NCBI GenBank assembly: GCA_030524455.1
Contig: JAUNGT010000007.1
Coordinates: 1-64,000 of the forward strand
Source: Eubacteriales bacterium
GTDB lineage: Bacteria; Bacillota; Clostridia; Lachnospirales; Lachnospiraceae
DNA: 64,000 nucleotides
Direction: 5' to 3'
Position numbers and translations under genes: made by a program. Shown piece by piece: positions 43,248 through 54,248 of this stretch. The notes beneath the pieces are model-generated. The model did no database searches. It was not told the DNA's origin and was given only the letters and a program-made list of their open reading frames with translations. The stretch's first letter is position 1; each line of letters opens with the position of its first letter.

Positions 43248-45254
43248 ATGGAGCGTTTGCTGTACGGGGTCGCCTACTACGACGAATATATGCCCTATGA
43301 ACGTCTGGAAAAGGACGTGGAGATGATGAAAAGGGCGGGCATCAATCTGGTGCGCATCGCCGAGTCCACCTGGAGCACGCTGGAGCCGCAGGACAATGTG
43401 TTTGATTTTACGCACATCGACCGGGTGCTGGAGGCCATGGGCAGGGCAGGGATCTCGGTGATCGTGGGGACGCCCACCTACGCGATCCCCTCCTGGATGG
43501 AGAAGAAGCATCCGGATATTCTGGCGGAGACGAAAAACGGGCGCGGGATCTACGGGGCGCGTCAGATTATGGACATCACAAATCCCCACTATCTGTTTTA
43601 CGCAGAGCGGGTGATCCGCAGGCTGGTCGCCCATGTGGCGGAGTATCCGTGCGTGATCGGCTATCAGGTGGACAACGAGACGAAGCACTACGGCACCTCC
43701 TGCGCGCGGGTGCAGGCGGAGTTTGTGGAGTATTTAAAGGAGAAGTTTGAGGGCGATGAGGAGCGGATGAACGCGGCCTTCGGCTTCAACTACTGGAGCA
43801 ACGCGATTCACTCCTGGGAGGATTTTCCCGATGTGCGGGGCACCATCAACGGGAGCCTGGGCGGGGAGTTTGAGAAGTTCCAGCGCAGCCTGGTGACCCG
43901 GTTCCTTGCCTGGCAGGCAAAGCTGGTGCGGGCCGGCAAGCGGGAGGATCAGTTTATCACCCACAACTTTGATTTTGGCTGGAAGGGACACAGCTACGGT
44001 GTACAGCCGGATGTGGATCATTTCGCGGCGGCGCGCTGTCTGGACAAGGCCGGGTGCGACATTTATCACCCTTCCCAGGACGGGCTGACCGGCTCCGAGA
44101 TCGCCTTTTGCGGCGACCTGACCCGCGGCCTGAAAAAGGATAATTATCTGGTGCTGGAGACGGAGGCGCAGGGCTTTCCGGAGTGGGAGCCCTATGCAGG
44201 GCAGCTTCGGCTGCAGGCCTTTTCCCATCTGGCAAGCGGGGCGGACTGTGTGGAATACTGGCACTGGCATTCCCTTCACAACGCCTGCGAAACCTACTGG
44301 CGGGGGCTTCTGAGCCATGACCTGGAGGAAAACGAGACGTATCGGGAGGCGGCCGCTGTGGGAGCGGATTTTGCCCGCTTAAGCGACCGGCTGCTGCATC
44401 TGAAAAAGGAAAACCGGATCGCGATTATGGTCAGCAACGAGGCCCTCACCGGCCTGAAATGGTTTCCGATGGCCAACGGCCTGACCTATAACGATGTGGT
44501 GCGCTGGCTCTACGACGGGCTGTATGAGCAGAATTTTGAGTGCGATATCATCCACGAGGATGAGGAGGATCTGGGGCGCTACCGGCTGCTTTTGGTGCCC
44601 GCGCTCTACTGCGCGCCGGAGAGCACGCTGCGCCGCTTAAAGGCCTACACGGAGCAGGGCGGACATCTGCTGGCGACCTTCAAGAGCGCCTTTTGCGATG
44701 AAAACATGAAGGTGTACTGCGACCGCCAGCCCCATCTTCTGACGGACTGCTTCGGCGTCTCCTACCAGCACTTTACCGTGCCTCAAAACGTGGGGCTTTC
44801 CCGGCCGGGGGAGCCGGAGGAGGAGCCGGCGCAGGCGAGGGATTTCATGGAATGCCTGGTGCCGGAGGAGGACACGGAGACGCTTCTTTCCTATGTGCAT
44901 CCCAACTGGGGACGCTACAGCGCCGCCACCGCGCACGCGTTCGGCGCAGGACGGGCCTGTTATCTGGGCTGTATGTTTGAAAAGAGGCTGTTAAAGAAGC
45001 TGCTTTTGCGGATCACAGAGGAGGCGGGGGTTTTGCCCAATCCCGGCTCGGAGGGCTTCCCGGTGATCGTCCGCAGCGGGGAAAACCGCAGAGGAAACCG
45101 GATTTTCTACTTTTTCAATTATTCCGGGACAGAGCAGCGCGCGGTATGCCCGGAGGGGAGCTATACGGAGCTTCTGGGCGGGAAAGCGCTGTCGGGAGGC
45201 GATGAGATAACGCTTCCGGCCTGGGGCTTTGCCGTGCTGGAACAGAATCGCTGA
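43248..45254 (+). CDS. GH42 beta-galactosidase
   Basis: 668-residue intracellular beta-galactosidase. N-terminal TIM barrel with YGVAYYDEYMP, acid/base Glu144 in YQVDNETKHYG and nucleophile Glu304 in LVLETEAQ; YWHWHSLHNACETYWRG is the substrate-pocket block. A trimerisation domain (about 395-610) and a C-terminal beta domain follow. No signal peptide. It ends at a strong bidirectional terminator. Together with GH35 it points to galactose-rich oligosaccharides. Confidence 0.95.
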   Translation: MERLLYGVAYYDEYMPYERLEKDVEMMKRAGINLVRIAESTWSTLEPQDNVFDFTHIDRVLEAMGRAGISVIVGTPTYAIPSWMEKKHPDILAETKNGRGIYGARQIMDITNPHYLFYAERVIRRLVAHVAEYPCVIGYQVDNETKHYGTSCARVQAEFVEYLKEKFEGDEERMNAAFGFNYWSNAIHSWEDFPDVRGTINGSLGGEFEKFQRSLVTRFLAWQAKLVRAGKREDQFITHNFDFGWKGHSYGVQPDVDHFAAARCLDKAGCDIYHPSQDGLTGSEIAFCGDLTRGLKKDNYLVLETEAQGFPEWEPYAGQLRLQAFSHLASGADCVEYWHWHSLHNACETYWRGLLSHDLEENETYREAAAVGADFARLSDRLLHLKKENRIAIMVSNEALTGLKWFPMANGLTYNDVVRWLYDGLYEQNFECDIIHEDEEDLGRYRLLLVPALYCAPESTLRRLKAYTEQGGHLLATFKSAFCDENMKVYCDRQPHLLTDCFGVSYQHFTVPQNVGLSRPGEPEEEPAQARDFMECLVPEEDTETLLSYVHPNWGRYSAATAHAFGAGRACYLGCMFEKRLLKKLLLRITEEAGVLPNPGSEGFPVIVRSGENRRGNRIFYFFNYSGTEQRAVCPEGSYTELLGGKALSGGDEITLPAWGFAVLEQNR

Positions 45255-45255
45255 T

Positions 45256-45297
45256 AAAAAAATCGCCGCAGGTTTTTTGCCTGCGGCGATTTTTTTC
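45256..45297. terminator. bidirectional terminator
   Basis: AAAAAAATCGCCGCAGG / CCTGCGGCGATTTTTTT, perfect stem with flanking A and T runs, between the convergent GH42 and trkH genes. Confidence 0.95.
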
Positions 45298-45307
45298 ACT
45301 GCTTTCC

Positions 45308-46747
45308 TCAGAATTTCTTCCAGGTGCCCGGTACGAACAGAAGCAGCAGCGGAAACAGCTCCAGCCGTCCGGCCAGCATGTCGAAGGTGAGCACCAGCGT
45401 GGAGAAATCGGAGAAGAAGGAGAAATTCCCCGTAGGGCCCACAATCTCCAGCCCGGGGCCGATGTTGTTGAGGGTGGCGGCCACGGCGGTGAAGTTGGTG
45501 ATCAGATCCAGGTTATCCACGGAAATAAGCAGGATGGAAAAGGCAAACACCAGGAGGTAGACCACCATAAACACGTTGGTGGAGCGGACCACCTCGTGTT
45601 CCACGGCCTTTCCGTCGATCTTGATCTTTTTGATGCTGTGGGGGTGCAGAAGCTGGAGCAGCTCCTTGCGGGCGGTCTTTAACAGGATCAGGAAGCGGGA
45701 GACCTTGATGCCGCCGCCGGTGCTTCCGGCGCAGGCGCCCGTGAACATCAGCATGACCAGGATGGTGCGGGAGGTCTGGGGCCAGCTGTTGAAGTTCGTG
45801 GTGGAGTAGCCGGTGGTGGTGATGATGGAGGCGACCTGGAAGGCCGACTGCTGCAGCGCCTGCCAGCCGTTACCAAAGAGCCCGCGGATGTCCCAGGCGA
45901 TCACGAGGATCGCGGCCAGGATGATCAGCAAGTAGCTGCGGACTTCCTCGTTGGCGCTGGCCTGCCGGAATTTTCGGATCAGCAGCAGGAAGTAAACGTT
46001 GAAGTTGATGCCAAAGAGGATCATGAAAACGGTAATCACCAGCTGGCTGTAAACAGAGTAACCGGCAACGCTGTCATTTTTGATGCCGAAGCCCCCGGTC
46101 CCGGCCGTGCCGAAGGAGAGGGTGAGGGAGTCAAAAAGGGGCATCCCTCCGGCCAAAAGCAACAGGATTTCCGCCACCGTCATCACGATATAGATCAGGT
46201 AGAGGATCTTGGCGGTGGACTGGACCTTGGGGACTAACCGGCTGACGGATGGGCCGGGGCTCTCGGCCTTCATCAGGTTCATGTGGCTGCCGCCCGTCAT
46301 GGGCAGCAGGATCAGCAGAAAGACCAAAACGCCCATGCCGCCGATCCAGTGGGTGAAGCTGCGCCAGAAAAGCAGGCAGCGCGGCAGCGCCTCCACGTCG
46401 GGCAGGATGCTGGCCCCGGTGGTGGTAAAGCCGGACACCGTCTCAAACAGGGCGTCTACCGGATTGGAGATACAGCCGGAGAACAAAAAGGGCAGCGCTC
46501 CCATACAGCTCATGACAATCCAGGACAGCGCCGTGGTGGCAAAGCCCTCCCGCAGAAAAAAGATGCGGTTGGAGGGCTTTTTCCGGATCAGAAAAAGGCC
46601 GGGCAGAAGGCACAAAAGGATGGCGGCCGCAAAGGAGAAGCCGCTTTTTTCACGGTAAATCAGGGCGACCAGGCAGGGAGGGACCATAAAGGCCGCCTCC
46701 AGATTCAGGATCCATCCGATTACATAAAATACGATGGAATAGTTCAT
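45308..46747 (-). CDS. trkH: potassium uptake protein TrkH/KtrB family
   Basis: 479-residue membrane K+ channel subunit with eight or more helices and four pore loops. Filter segments are visible: [21 protein letters not shown] and NNIGPG. It works with the cytosolic gating subunit TrkA encoded 9 bases upstream (46757). The ATG at 46747 gives the complete first helix. The TrkH and KtrB names overlap for this family. Confidence 0.94.
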   Translation of the reverse strand: MNYSIVFYVIGWILNLEAAFMVPPCLVALIYREKSGFSFAAAILLCLLPGLFLIRKKPSNRIFFLREGFATTALSWIVMSCMGALPFLFSGCISNPVDALFETVSGFTTTGASILPDVEALPRCLLFWRSFTHWIGGMGVLVFLLILLPMTGGSHMNLMKAESPGPSVSRLVPKVQSTAKILYLIYIVMTVAEILLLLAGGMPLFDSLTLSFGTAGTGGFGIKNDSVAGYSVYSQLVITVFMILFGINFNVYFLLLIRKFRQASANEEVRSYLLIILAAILVIAWDIRGLFGNGWQALQQSAFQVASIITTTGYSTTNFNSWPQTSRTILVMLMFTGACAGSTGGGIKVSRFLILLKTARKELLQLLHPHSIKKIKIDGKAVEHEVVRSTNVFMVVYLLVFAFSILLISVDNLDLITNFTAVAATLNNIGPGLEIVGPTGNFSFFSDFSTLVLTFDMLAGRLELFPLLLLFVPGTWKKF

Positions 46748-46756
46748 TCCGGTTTC

Positions 46757-48115
46757 CTACTTTCTCAAAATATCGCTGATGTCCCCAAGCCCTTTTCGGG
46801 TGGTGACGATAATGACGGTATCCCCGACCTGGATGCTGTCCTGGCCGCGGGGGATGCGGATCCTGCTGTTCCGGTTGATACAGCAGATCAGCAGATCGCT
46901 TTTCAGCGGCAGCTGGGAGAGCGGGATGTCCGTCACCTCCGAGCGCTCCCGGACGGCAAATTCCAGCGCCTCCGCCCGGTTGTCCAGGATCTGGTAGAGG
47001 GTTTCCACGTTGCTGCCGATGGAGTTGGACATGGCGCGCACATACTGGAGGATGTAGTCGGCGGTCAGCTGTTTGGGATAGATGACGCTGCCGATATCCA
47101 GGTTGTTGATGATCTCGGTGAAGGCGATTTTAGTCACCTTGGTGACCAGCTTTGCGCGGGAGTTGGCCTGGGCAAAAAGGGAGAGCAGGATGTTTTCCTC
47201 ATCCAGGTTGGTCAGCGTCACGAAGGCCTGCGCTTCCACCAGCCCTTCCTCCAAAAGCAGCTGCTTGTCCGTGCCGTCGCCGCAGATAATCGTGGCGTCG
47301 GGCAGAAGGAGGCTGAGCTGCTCGCAGCGGTCGCGGTCGCTCTCCACGATGCGGACGTCAATGTTCATCTCCTGCAGGAGATGGGCCGTGTAATAGCCGA
47401 TCTTGCCGCCGCCCACGATCATGGCGTTTTTGACCTGGTGGGTCTGGAGGCCGATGTGCTTGAAAAAGGCCGCCGCGTCCTTGGGGGAGGCGATGATGGA
47501 GAGCAGGTCGTTGTCCCGGAGAATAAAGTTTCCGTCCGGAATAGCGATCATGCTGCCGCGCTCCACCGCCGCGATCAGGATGTTGTGGTCGATCAGCGAG
47601 GACACCTGGTTGATCGGCTGCTCGTGGAGCTTAAATTCCGGCCGGATGCGGAATTTCAGAAGCTCCACCCGCCCCTTGGCAAAGGTATCGATCTTGATGG
47701 CGGAGGGGAAGCGCAGCAGCCGGGAAATCTCAGTGGCGGCGGTCAGCTCCGGGTTGATGATCATGGAGATGCCAAGCTTGACCTTGATAAAATCCAGCTC
47801 TTTATTATAGATGGGATTGCGCACGCGCGCGATGGTGTGGCAGCTGCTCGCCTTCTTTGCGATCAGGCAGCACAAAAGGTTCAGCTCGTCGGAGCCGGTG
47901 ACGGCGATCAGGATGTCCGCGTCCGCGATTCCCGCCTCGAGCTGTGTGTTGATGCTGGCGCCGTTGCCGCAGATGCGCAGGGCGTCCAGATCCTCCGGGA
48001 TGCGGGCAAGCTTCTGGGAGGACTCGTCCACCAGCACCACGTCGTGATTTTCTGCGGAGAGAAACTCCGCCAGCGTGATCCCCACCTTGCCGCAGCCGAT
48101 AATGATGATATTCAT
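46757..48115 (-). CDS. trkA: Trk potassium uptake regulatory protein TrkA
   Basis: 452-residue gating subunit with two RCK modules. N-terminal NAD site IIIGCGKVGITLAEFLS with acidic end VVLVDES, and a second Rossmann unit NAMIVGGGKIGYYTAHLL..VRIVESD near 227-255; each is followed by a TrkA-C domain. First gene of the trkA-trkH operon. Its likely promoter (48366-48393) lies beyond R1 copy 4, so the mRNA leader contains that repeat. Confidence 0.95.
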   Translation of the reverse strand: MNIIIIGCGKVGITLAEFLSAENHDVVLVDESSQKLARIPEDLDALRICGNGASINTQLEAGIADADILIAVTGSDELNLLCCLIAKKASSCHTIARVRNPIYNKELDFIKVKLGISMIINPELTAATEISRLLRFPSAIKIDTFAKGRVELLKFRIRPEFKLHEQPINQVSSLIDHNILIAAVERGSMIAIPDGNFILRDNDLLSIIASPKDAAAFFKHIGLQTHQVKNAMIVGGGKIGYYTAHLLQEMNIDVRIVESDRDRCEQLSLLLPDATIICGDGTDKQLLLEEGLVEAQAFVTLTNLDEENILLSLFAQANSRAKLVTKVTKIAFTEIINNLDIGSVIYPKQLTADYILQYVRAMSNSIGSNVETLYQILDNRAEALEFAVRERSEVTDIPLSQLPLKSDLLICCINRNSRIRIPRGQDSIQVGDTVIIVTTRKGLGDISDILRK

Positions 48116-48159
48116 GTCGTTTGTACCTCGGAATGTTTTTTGGACAGGGTCATTGTACG

Positions 48160-48364
48160 TAACAGTTCAGCCCGCGCCATTCGCACAGACGAACTGGTTC
48201 GTCTTGTGCGCATAATGCGCTTTCCGCCGCTGCGCGGCTCCCTGTGGAATAAGGCGGAATGCCGTTTCCTGCTCATAATCGGGCGCTCCCTCAGGCGGGA
48301 GCAATCGGCCCCAATTCGTGCGAGCACGATTTGGGCCGATCACTCCCGCCTGGCTGAACTGTTA
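48160..48364 (-). repeat. R1 repeat, copy 4 (205 bp)
   Basis: TAACAGTTCAGCC ... GGCTGAACTGTTA, orientation A on the minus strand. Outer arms CAGGCGGGAG/CTCCCGCCTG: compared with copies 1 and 6 the paired bases differ on both sides. It contains both optional blocks, including the GACGAAC..GTTCGTC hairpin. It lies in the probable 5' leader of trkA. Confidence 0.87.
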
Positions 48365-48365
48365 C

Positions 48366-48393
48366 ATTATACCATGCAAGGAACAGAATGCAA
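48366..48393 (-). promoter_or_regulatory. probable promoter of trkA-trkH
   Basis: Minus strand TTGCAT, 16 bases, TATAAT; transcription would start at the edge of R1 copy 4. Confidence 0.65.
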
Positions 48394-48404
48394 TTCTTTT
48401 CTTC

Positions 48405-48433
48405 TTGACAACGGGCGTCAAGTTGCTTATAGT
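48405..48433 (+). promoter_or_regulatory. sigma-A promoter of the valS leader
   Basis: TTGACA, 17 bases, TATAGT. It is nearly back to back with the trkA promoter. Confidence 0.88.
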
Positions 48434-48439
48434 AGGGCT

Positions 48440-48810
48440 ATCGATGAAAGACGCGCAGGGATGCGCGGAGGAAAGATGGAGACGGAGAGGAGTACGCGTC
48501 CTTTTGACCGGCAGAGAGAACGCCTCCGGCGTCGGGAATCGGAAGATTCCGGCGGCGGGCTGCGAGGGCGTTTCGGCGGCGGGCTGCGGAAGGTGGCTCC
48601 GGAATCGAAAGGCCAAACGGCTGCGCAGGCCGGTCAGGACGCTGCGCAGGCTCAGTAGGGCTTTCCGGGAGTTCCCGTTACAGGACGGCGGCCTTTGAAT
48701 GGGGCTGCAGAGAAGAAGGCCGCCATTTGTGGCGGTGAACAAAGGTGGTACCGCGTCGGGATACAGACGCCCTTTGGCAGACGGAAGCTGTCAGAGGGTG
48801 TTTTTTTATG
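48440..48810 (+). ncRNA. T-box leader (valine) upstream of valS
   Basis: The T-box core AAGGTGGTACCGCG lies at 48742-48755, preceded by a strong stem III (GGCGGCCTT/AAGGCCGCC). Stem I features include GAGGAGTAC, CGGCAGAGAGA, and CGCGTCC..GACCGGC pairing with GCCGGTCAGGACGC about 110 bases later. The leader binds uncharged tRNA-Val and so prevents termination. A possible GUA specifier is at 48655-48657 in CTCAGTAGGGC, but I cannot confirm it by folding. The leader is unusually GC-rich. Confidence 0.88.
48767..48808 (+). terminator. T-box-controlled terminator
   Basis: Stem around CGCCCT..GGCAG / CTGTC..AGGGTG followed by seven T; it is mutually exclusive with the T-box antiterminator. Confidence 0.8.
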
Positions 48811-48882
48811 TAACAGTTCAGCCAGCCGAAAGCGGCGGAAAGCGCGTTAGCGCGGCTTTGCGAATGGCGCGGGCTGAACTGT
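48811..48882 (+). repeat. R1 repeat, copy 5 (internally deleted, 72 bp)
   Basis: TAACAGTTCAGCCAGCC joined to the GCGGCGGAAAGCGCG..GGGCTGAACTGT end; the long hairpin is missing. The final TTA is replaced by the start of an R2 fragment (GTGCG). It lies between the T-box terminator and valS. Confidence 0.8.
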
Positions 48883-48910
48883 GCGATATGCCCTACAAGC
48901 GGCTGCCGCG
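48881..48910 (+). repeat. R2 repeat fragment, copy 4
   Basis: GTGCGATATGCCCTACAAGC and GGCTGCCGCG match the 5' half of R2, joined directly to R1 copy 5 and to the valS RBS. Confidence 0.65.
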
Positions 48911-48922
48911 AAAGGAGAACAG

Positions 48923-51586
<2,664 letters not shown>

Positions 51587-51605
51587 GCGCCGCCGGCTGA
51601 TTTTT

Positions 51606-51660
51606 GTGCGATACGCCCTGCAGGCGGCTGCCGTGCCTGCACAGGCAGCCATTTGCAGGG
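51606..51660 (+). repeat. R2 repeat, copy 3
   Basis: GTGCGATACGCCCTGCAGGC, stems CCCTGCA/TGCAGGG, GGCTGC/GCAGCC and GTGC/GCAC. Compared with copy 2 the outer stem has an A-T pair turned to T-A on both arms. It follows a short ATTTTT tract after valS. Weaker similarity to copy 2 runs on to about 51725. Confidence 0.78.
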
Positions 51661-51727
51661 AAAGAGGAATTTTGACGGAAAATGACGAACTCCGCACTCA
51701 TCTTTTTCAAAATCGCGGAAAATTGGA

Positions 51728-51756
51728 TTGATTTTTTGCCTGGCCCTGCGTAATAT
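51728..51756 (+). promoter_or_regulatory. possible promoter of the 51785 gene
   Basis: TTGATT, 17 bases, TAATAT. An overlapping TATAAT (51754-51759) has no well-spaced -35 box. Confidence 0.45.
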
Positions 51757-51784
51757 AATAGTTATGATACAGGAGGACTAAAGC

Positions 51785-51970
51785 ATGATCAACTTTGAAG
51801 AAGAATTGAAAAAGTTCCATCCCAGTCTGGAGATCGATGAGGCGGAGGATGTCATTATAAACCACAATTTGACCGATTTTACGGATATCCTGGTGGAGAT
51901 GGTCAGGGAGCAGGAGAAGGAGAAGGAACAGAACGCCCCTGGGGCCCGGACCGAGAGAGTAAAGGAGTAA
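51785..51970 (+). CDS. small acidic hypothetical protein
   Basis: 61-residue protein (MINFEEELKKFHPSLEIDEAE..). Mostly helical and very acidic, with a charged KEKEQN tail. An excellent RBS (AGGAGG) and a four-base gap to the next gene support coding. It probably forms an operon with the zinc-ribbon/TPR protein. I do not recognise a family. Confidence 0.7.
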   Translation: MINFEEELKKFHPSLEIDEAEDVIINHNLTDFTDILVEMVREQEKEKEQNAPGARTERVKE

Positions 51971-51974
51971 GGAT

Positions 51975-53393
51975 ATGCAGTGTTATAATTGTGGAGCGGA
52001 CCTGACGGAGAAGGACTTCTGCACGAACTGCGGCGCGGACGTCTCCCGGTATAAAAAGCTGCTCAGCTTTTCCAACTATTATTATAACGAAGGGCTGGAC
52101 AAGGCCGGAGTGCGGGATTTGTCCGGCGCAGTGGAGAGCCTGAAGCTGGCGCTGAAGTTCAACAAGTACCATATCGAGGCGAGGAACCTCCTGGGACTGA
52201 TTTATTTTGAGCTGGGCGAGATCGTTCCGGCCCTGAGCGAGTGGGTGATCAGCAAGAACCTGCGCCCGGAGAAAAATGTGGCGGACGATTATATCGACGC
52301 CGTGCAGAAGAGCCCGGCGCAGCTGGAGGATTTTGCGCAGATGAGCCGCAAGTTCAACCAGGCGCTGAATTATTGCTATCAGGACAGCCGGGACCTGGCG
52401 CGGATCCAGTTAAAAAAGGTGCTGTCGGATCATCCCAGCTTTGTCCAGGCGCATCTTTTGCTGGCCCTTTTGTACATGGATCAGAAGGAGTGGGAGAAGG
52501 CGCGCAAGGAGCTGAACCGCTGCCTGCGCATCGACCGGGCCAACACCATGGCGCTGCGTTACATGAAGGAGGTGGACGCTGCGCTGAAGGCGGAGGACGA
52601 CGGCGGCCGGATGTCCCGCCGCCAGAGCCGGGTGGATGAGGTCGTCAAGTACCAGAGCGGCAACGAGACGATCATTCAGCCGGTGAACCATCTGATCGAG
52701 CCTAAAAAAAGCATGGGCTGGCTGTGGGGAATCCTGGCGGGACTGGCCGTGGGCGTGGCGGTGTCCTGGTTTTTGATCCTGCCCGCCCGGGTGCAGTCGG
52801 CGCAGACGGAGTTAAACAACCGGCTGACGGCGGTTGGGGAGGAGAAGGATCAGAAAAATGCGGAGATCGACAGCCTGACCCAGCAGGTGGAAAACCTGAC
52901 CCGCCAGAACCAGGAGCTGACGGCGCAGAACGAGGAGCTGTCCGGCACGGACGGCCAGATGGGGACGGTGGAGGCGCTTTTGAATGCGGCTTATCTCTAC
53001 ATCACGGCGCCGGACGACACGGAGGCGCTGGCGGACGCGATCGACCGGATCGATCAGGAGACGATGGAGGGGATGGCGTCCAATTCGGCGGCCCGGCAGC
53101 TCTACGAGGAGCTTTTAAAGAGCACGGGGACGGATCTGGCGAGCGCCTACTACGATTCCGGCTACCGGGCTTACCGCTCGCGGGATTATGAAACGGCCAT
53201 CGAGGATCTGAGCCGGGCGGTTTCCTACGACGCGGAGAACAGCGAGGCGCTCTACGCGCTGGCAAACGCTTACCGGGACAACGGCAACAGGCGCCAGGCG
53301 CAGGATACCTACGAGAAGGTGATCGAGCTGTTCCCGGGGACGGAGAAGGCGTCCCAGTCCCAGCGGGCCATCGACCAGCTGGCCGAGGAGTAA
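51975..53393 (+). CDS. zinc-ribbon, TPR membrane protein
   Basis: 472 residues. An N-terminal zinc ribbon (Cys3, Cys6, Cys16, Cys19) is followed by cytosolic TPR-like repeats (about 30-210). One membrane helix lies at about 248-273 (GWLWGILAGLAVGVAVSWFLIL). Outside come a coiled coil (about 280-322, QQVENLTRQNQELTAQNEEL) and C-terminal TPRs (about 385-470, AYYDSGYRAYRSRDYETAIED). The domain order suggests a scaffold that links a cytosolic partner to the cell envelope. Its function is unknown; it lies just upstream of the spoIIA operon but has its own terminator. Confidence 0.85.
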   Translation: MQCYNCGADLTEKDFCTNCGADVSRYKKLLSFSNYYYNEGLDKAGVRDLSGAVESLKLALKFNKYHIEARNLLGLIYFELGEIVPALSEWVISKNLRPEKNVADDYIDAVQKSPAQLEDFAQMSRKFNQALNYCYQDSRDLARIQLKKVLSDHPSFVQAHLLLALLYMDQKEWEKARKELNRCLRIDRANTMALRYMKEVDAALKAEDDGGRMSRRQSRVDEVVKYQSGNETIIQPVNHLIEPKKSMGWLWGILAGLAVGVAVSWFLILPARVQSAQTELNNRLTAVGEEKDQKNAEIDSLTQQVENLTRQNQELTAQNEELSGTDGQMGTVEALLNAAYLYITAPDDTEALADAIDRIDQETMEGMASNSAARQLYEELLKSTGTDLASAYYDSGYRAYRSRDYETAIEDLSRAVSYDAENSEALYALANAYRDNGNRRQAQDTYEKVIELFPGTEKASQSQRAIDQLAEE

Positions 53394-53417
53394 AGAAGAA
53401 AGAATCACGCTTACGAA

Positions 53418-53459
53418 AGAGAACGAAAGCTAAAAAAGGCTTTGGTTCTCTTTTTTTTG
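53418..53459 (+). terminator. terminator before spoIIA
   Basis: AGAGAACGAAAGC / GCTTTGGTTCTCT stem (one mismatch) with an A-rich loop and an eight-T run, leaving about 24 bases before spoIIAA. Confidence 0.88.
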
Positions 53460-53482
53460 CTCAAAAAGCAAGGAGGACAGGT

Positions 53483-53830
53483 ATGGAAGACGCATACAGG
53501 ATTATTGACTGCTATCTGATGATACGGCTGCCGGAGGAGATCGATCATGCAAGCTGCACGGAAATCTCCCGGCGGGCGGACCACATGCTTTTGGACAACC
53601 GGGTCAGTCATGTGGTGTTTGATTTTTCGGACACCCGGTTTATGGACAGCTCCGGTGTCGGCGTCCTGGCGGGGCGCTACAAAAAGATTTCCTGCTTTGG
53701 CGGGAAGGTTTATGCGATACATGCGGACAGCCGCATCCGGAAAATCCTCCGGATGTCCGGCCTGGAAAAAATTGTGGAGATCATGGATCAGGAGGGACAG
53801 GATGACAAATCATATGAACGTGGAATTTGA
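53483..53830 (+). CDS. spoIIAA: anti-sigma F factor antagonist SpoIIAA
   Basis: 115-residue STAS-domain protein. When dephosphorylated it binds SpoIIAB and frees sigma F in the forespore. The phosphorylation site is in FMDSSGVGVL (Ser56/Ser57). AAGGAGG precedes the ATG. It overlaps spoIIAB by 29 bases, so the first two proteins are co-translated. The promoter, expected to need sigma H and Spo0A, must overlap the preceding terminator or gene; I could not place it. Confidence 0.95.
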   Translation: MEDAYRIIDCYLMIRLPEEIDHASCTEISRRADHMLLDNRVSHVVFDFSDTRFMDSSGVGVLAGRYKKISCFGGKVYAIHADSRIRKILRMSGLEKIVEIMDQEGQDDKSYERGI

Positions 53831-54245
53831 GGCGCTGCCGGAAAACGAGGGCTTTGCCAGGGTGGCGGCGGCTGCCTTCGTTACTTATTTAAACCCGACC
53901 ATGGAGGAGATATCGGATATAAAGACCGCGGTGTCCGAGGCGGTGACAAACGCGGTGATCCATGCCTACGGGGAGGCGGGCGGCAGGGTGGTTCTGCGCG
54001 CCTTTCTGGAGGGAACGCTGCTTCGTCTGGAGGTGGAGGATTTCGGAAGAGGCATCGAGGATGTGGAGAAGGCGATGGAGCCGCTGTTTACCACCCGGCC
54101 GGACCTGGAGCGCTCCGGTATGGGCTTTGCCTTTATGGAGGCCTTTATGGACGGGCTGGAGGTGGAGTCCGTCCCCGGAAAGGGGACGAAGGTGACGATG
54201 GAAAAAAAGCTGGGGAGCACTCCCTGGGTGGAGGCAGAGGAATAG
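53802..54245 (+). CDS. spoIIAB: anti-sigma F factor / serine kinase SpoIIAB
   Basis: 147-residue GHKL-family kinase that holds sigma F inactive and phosphorylates SpoIIAA. N box EAVTNAVIHAYG, G1 box VEDFGRGIED, G2 box RSGMGFAFMEAF. The ATG at 53802 lies four bases after GGAGGGACAG; the longer open frame upstream overlaps spoIIAA out of frame and is not coding. Confidence 0.95.
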   Translation: MTNHMNVEFEALPENEGFARVAAAAFVTYLNPTMEEISDIKTAVSEAVTNAVIHAYGEAGGRVVLRAFLEGTLLRLEVEDFGRGIEDVEKAMEPLFTTRPDLERSGMGFAFMEAFMDGLEVESVPGKGTKVTMEKKLGSTPWVEAEE

Positions 54246-54248
54246 CCC

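Noticed and set aside
46283..48658. Long + strand open frame (about 790 codons) opposite trkH/trkA and through R1 copy 4
   Set aside because: It is the complement of two well-defined genes with normal codon use and pore or NAD motifs; its translation has no family signs. GC-rich coding DNA here often leaves antisense frames open.
53380..53482. Sigma-H promoter of spoIIAA
   Set aside because: AGGAG- and GAAT-like strings occur at 53386-53405, but their spacing is far too short and they may be only the end of the upstream gene.
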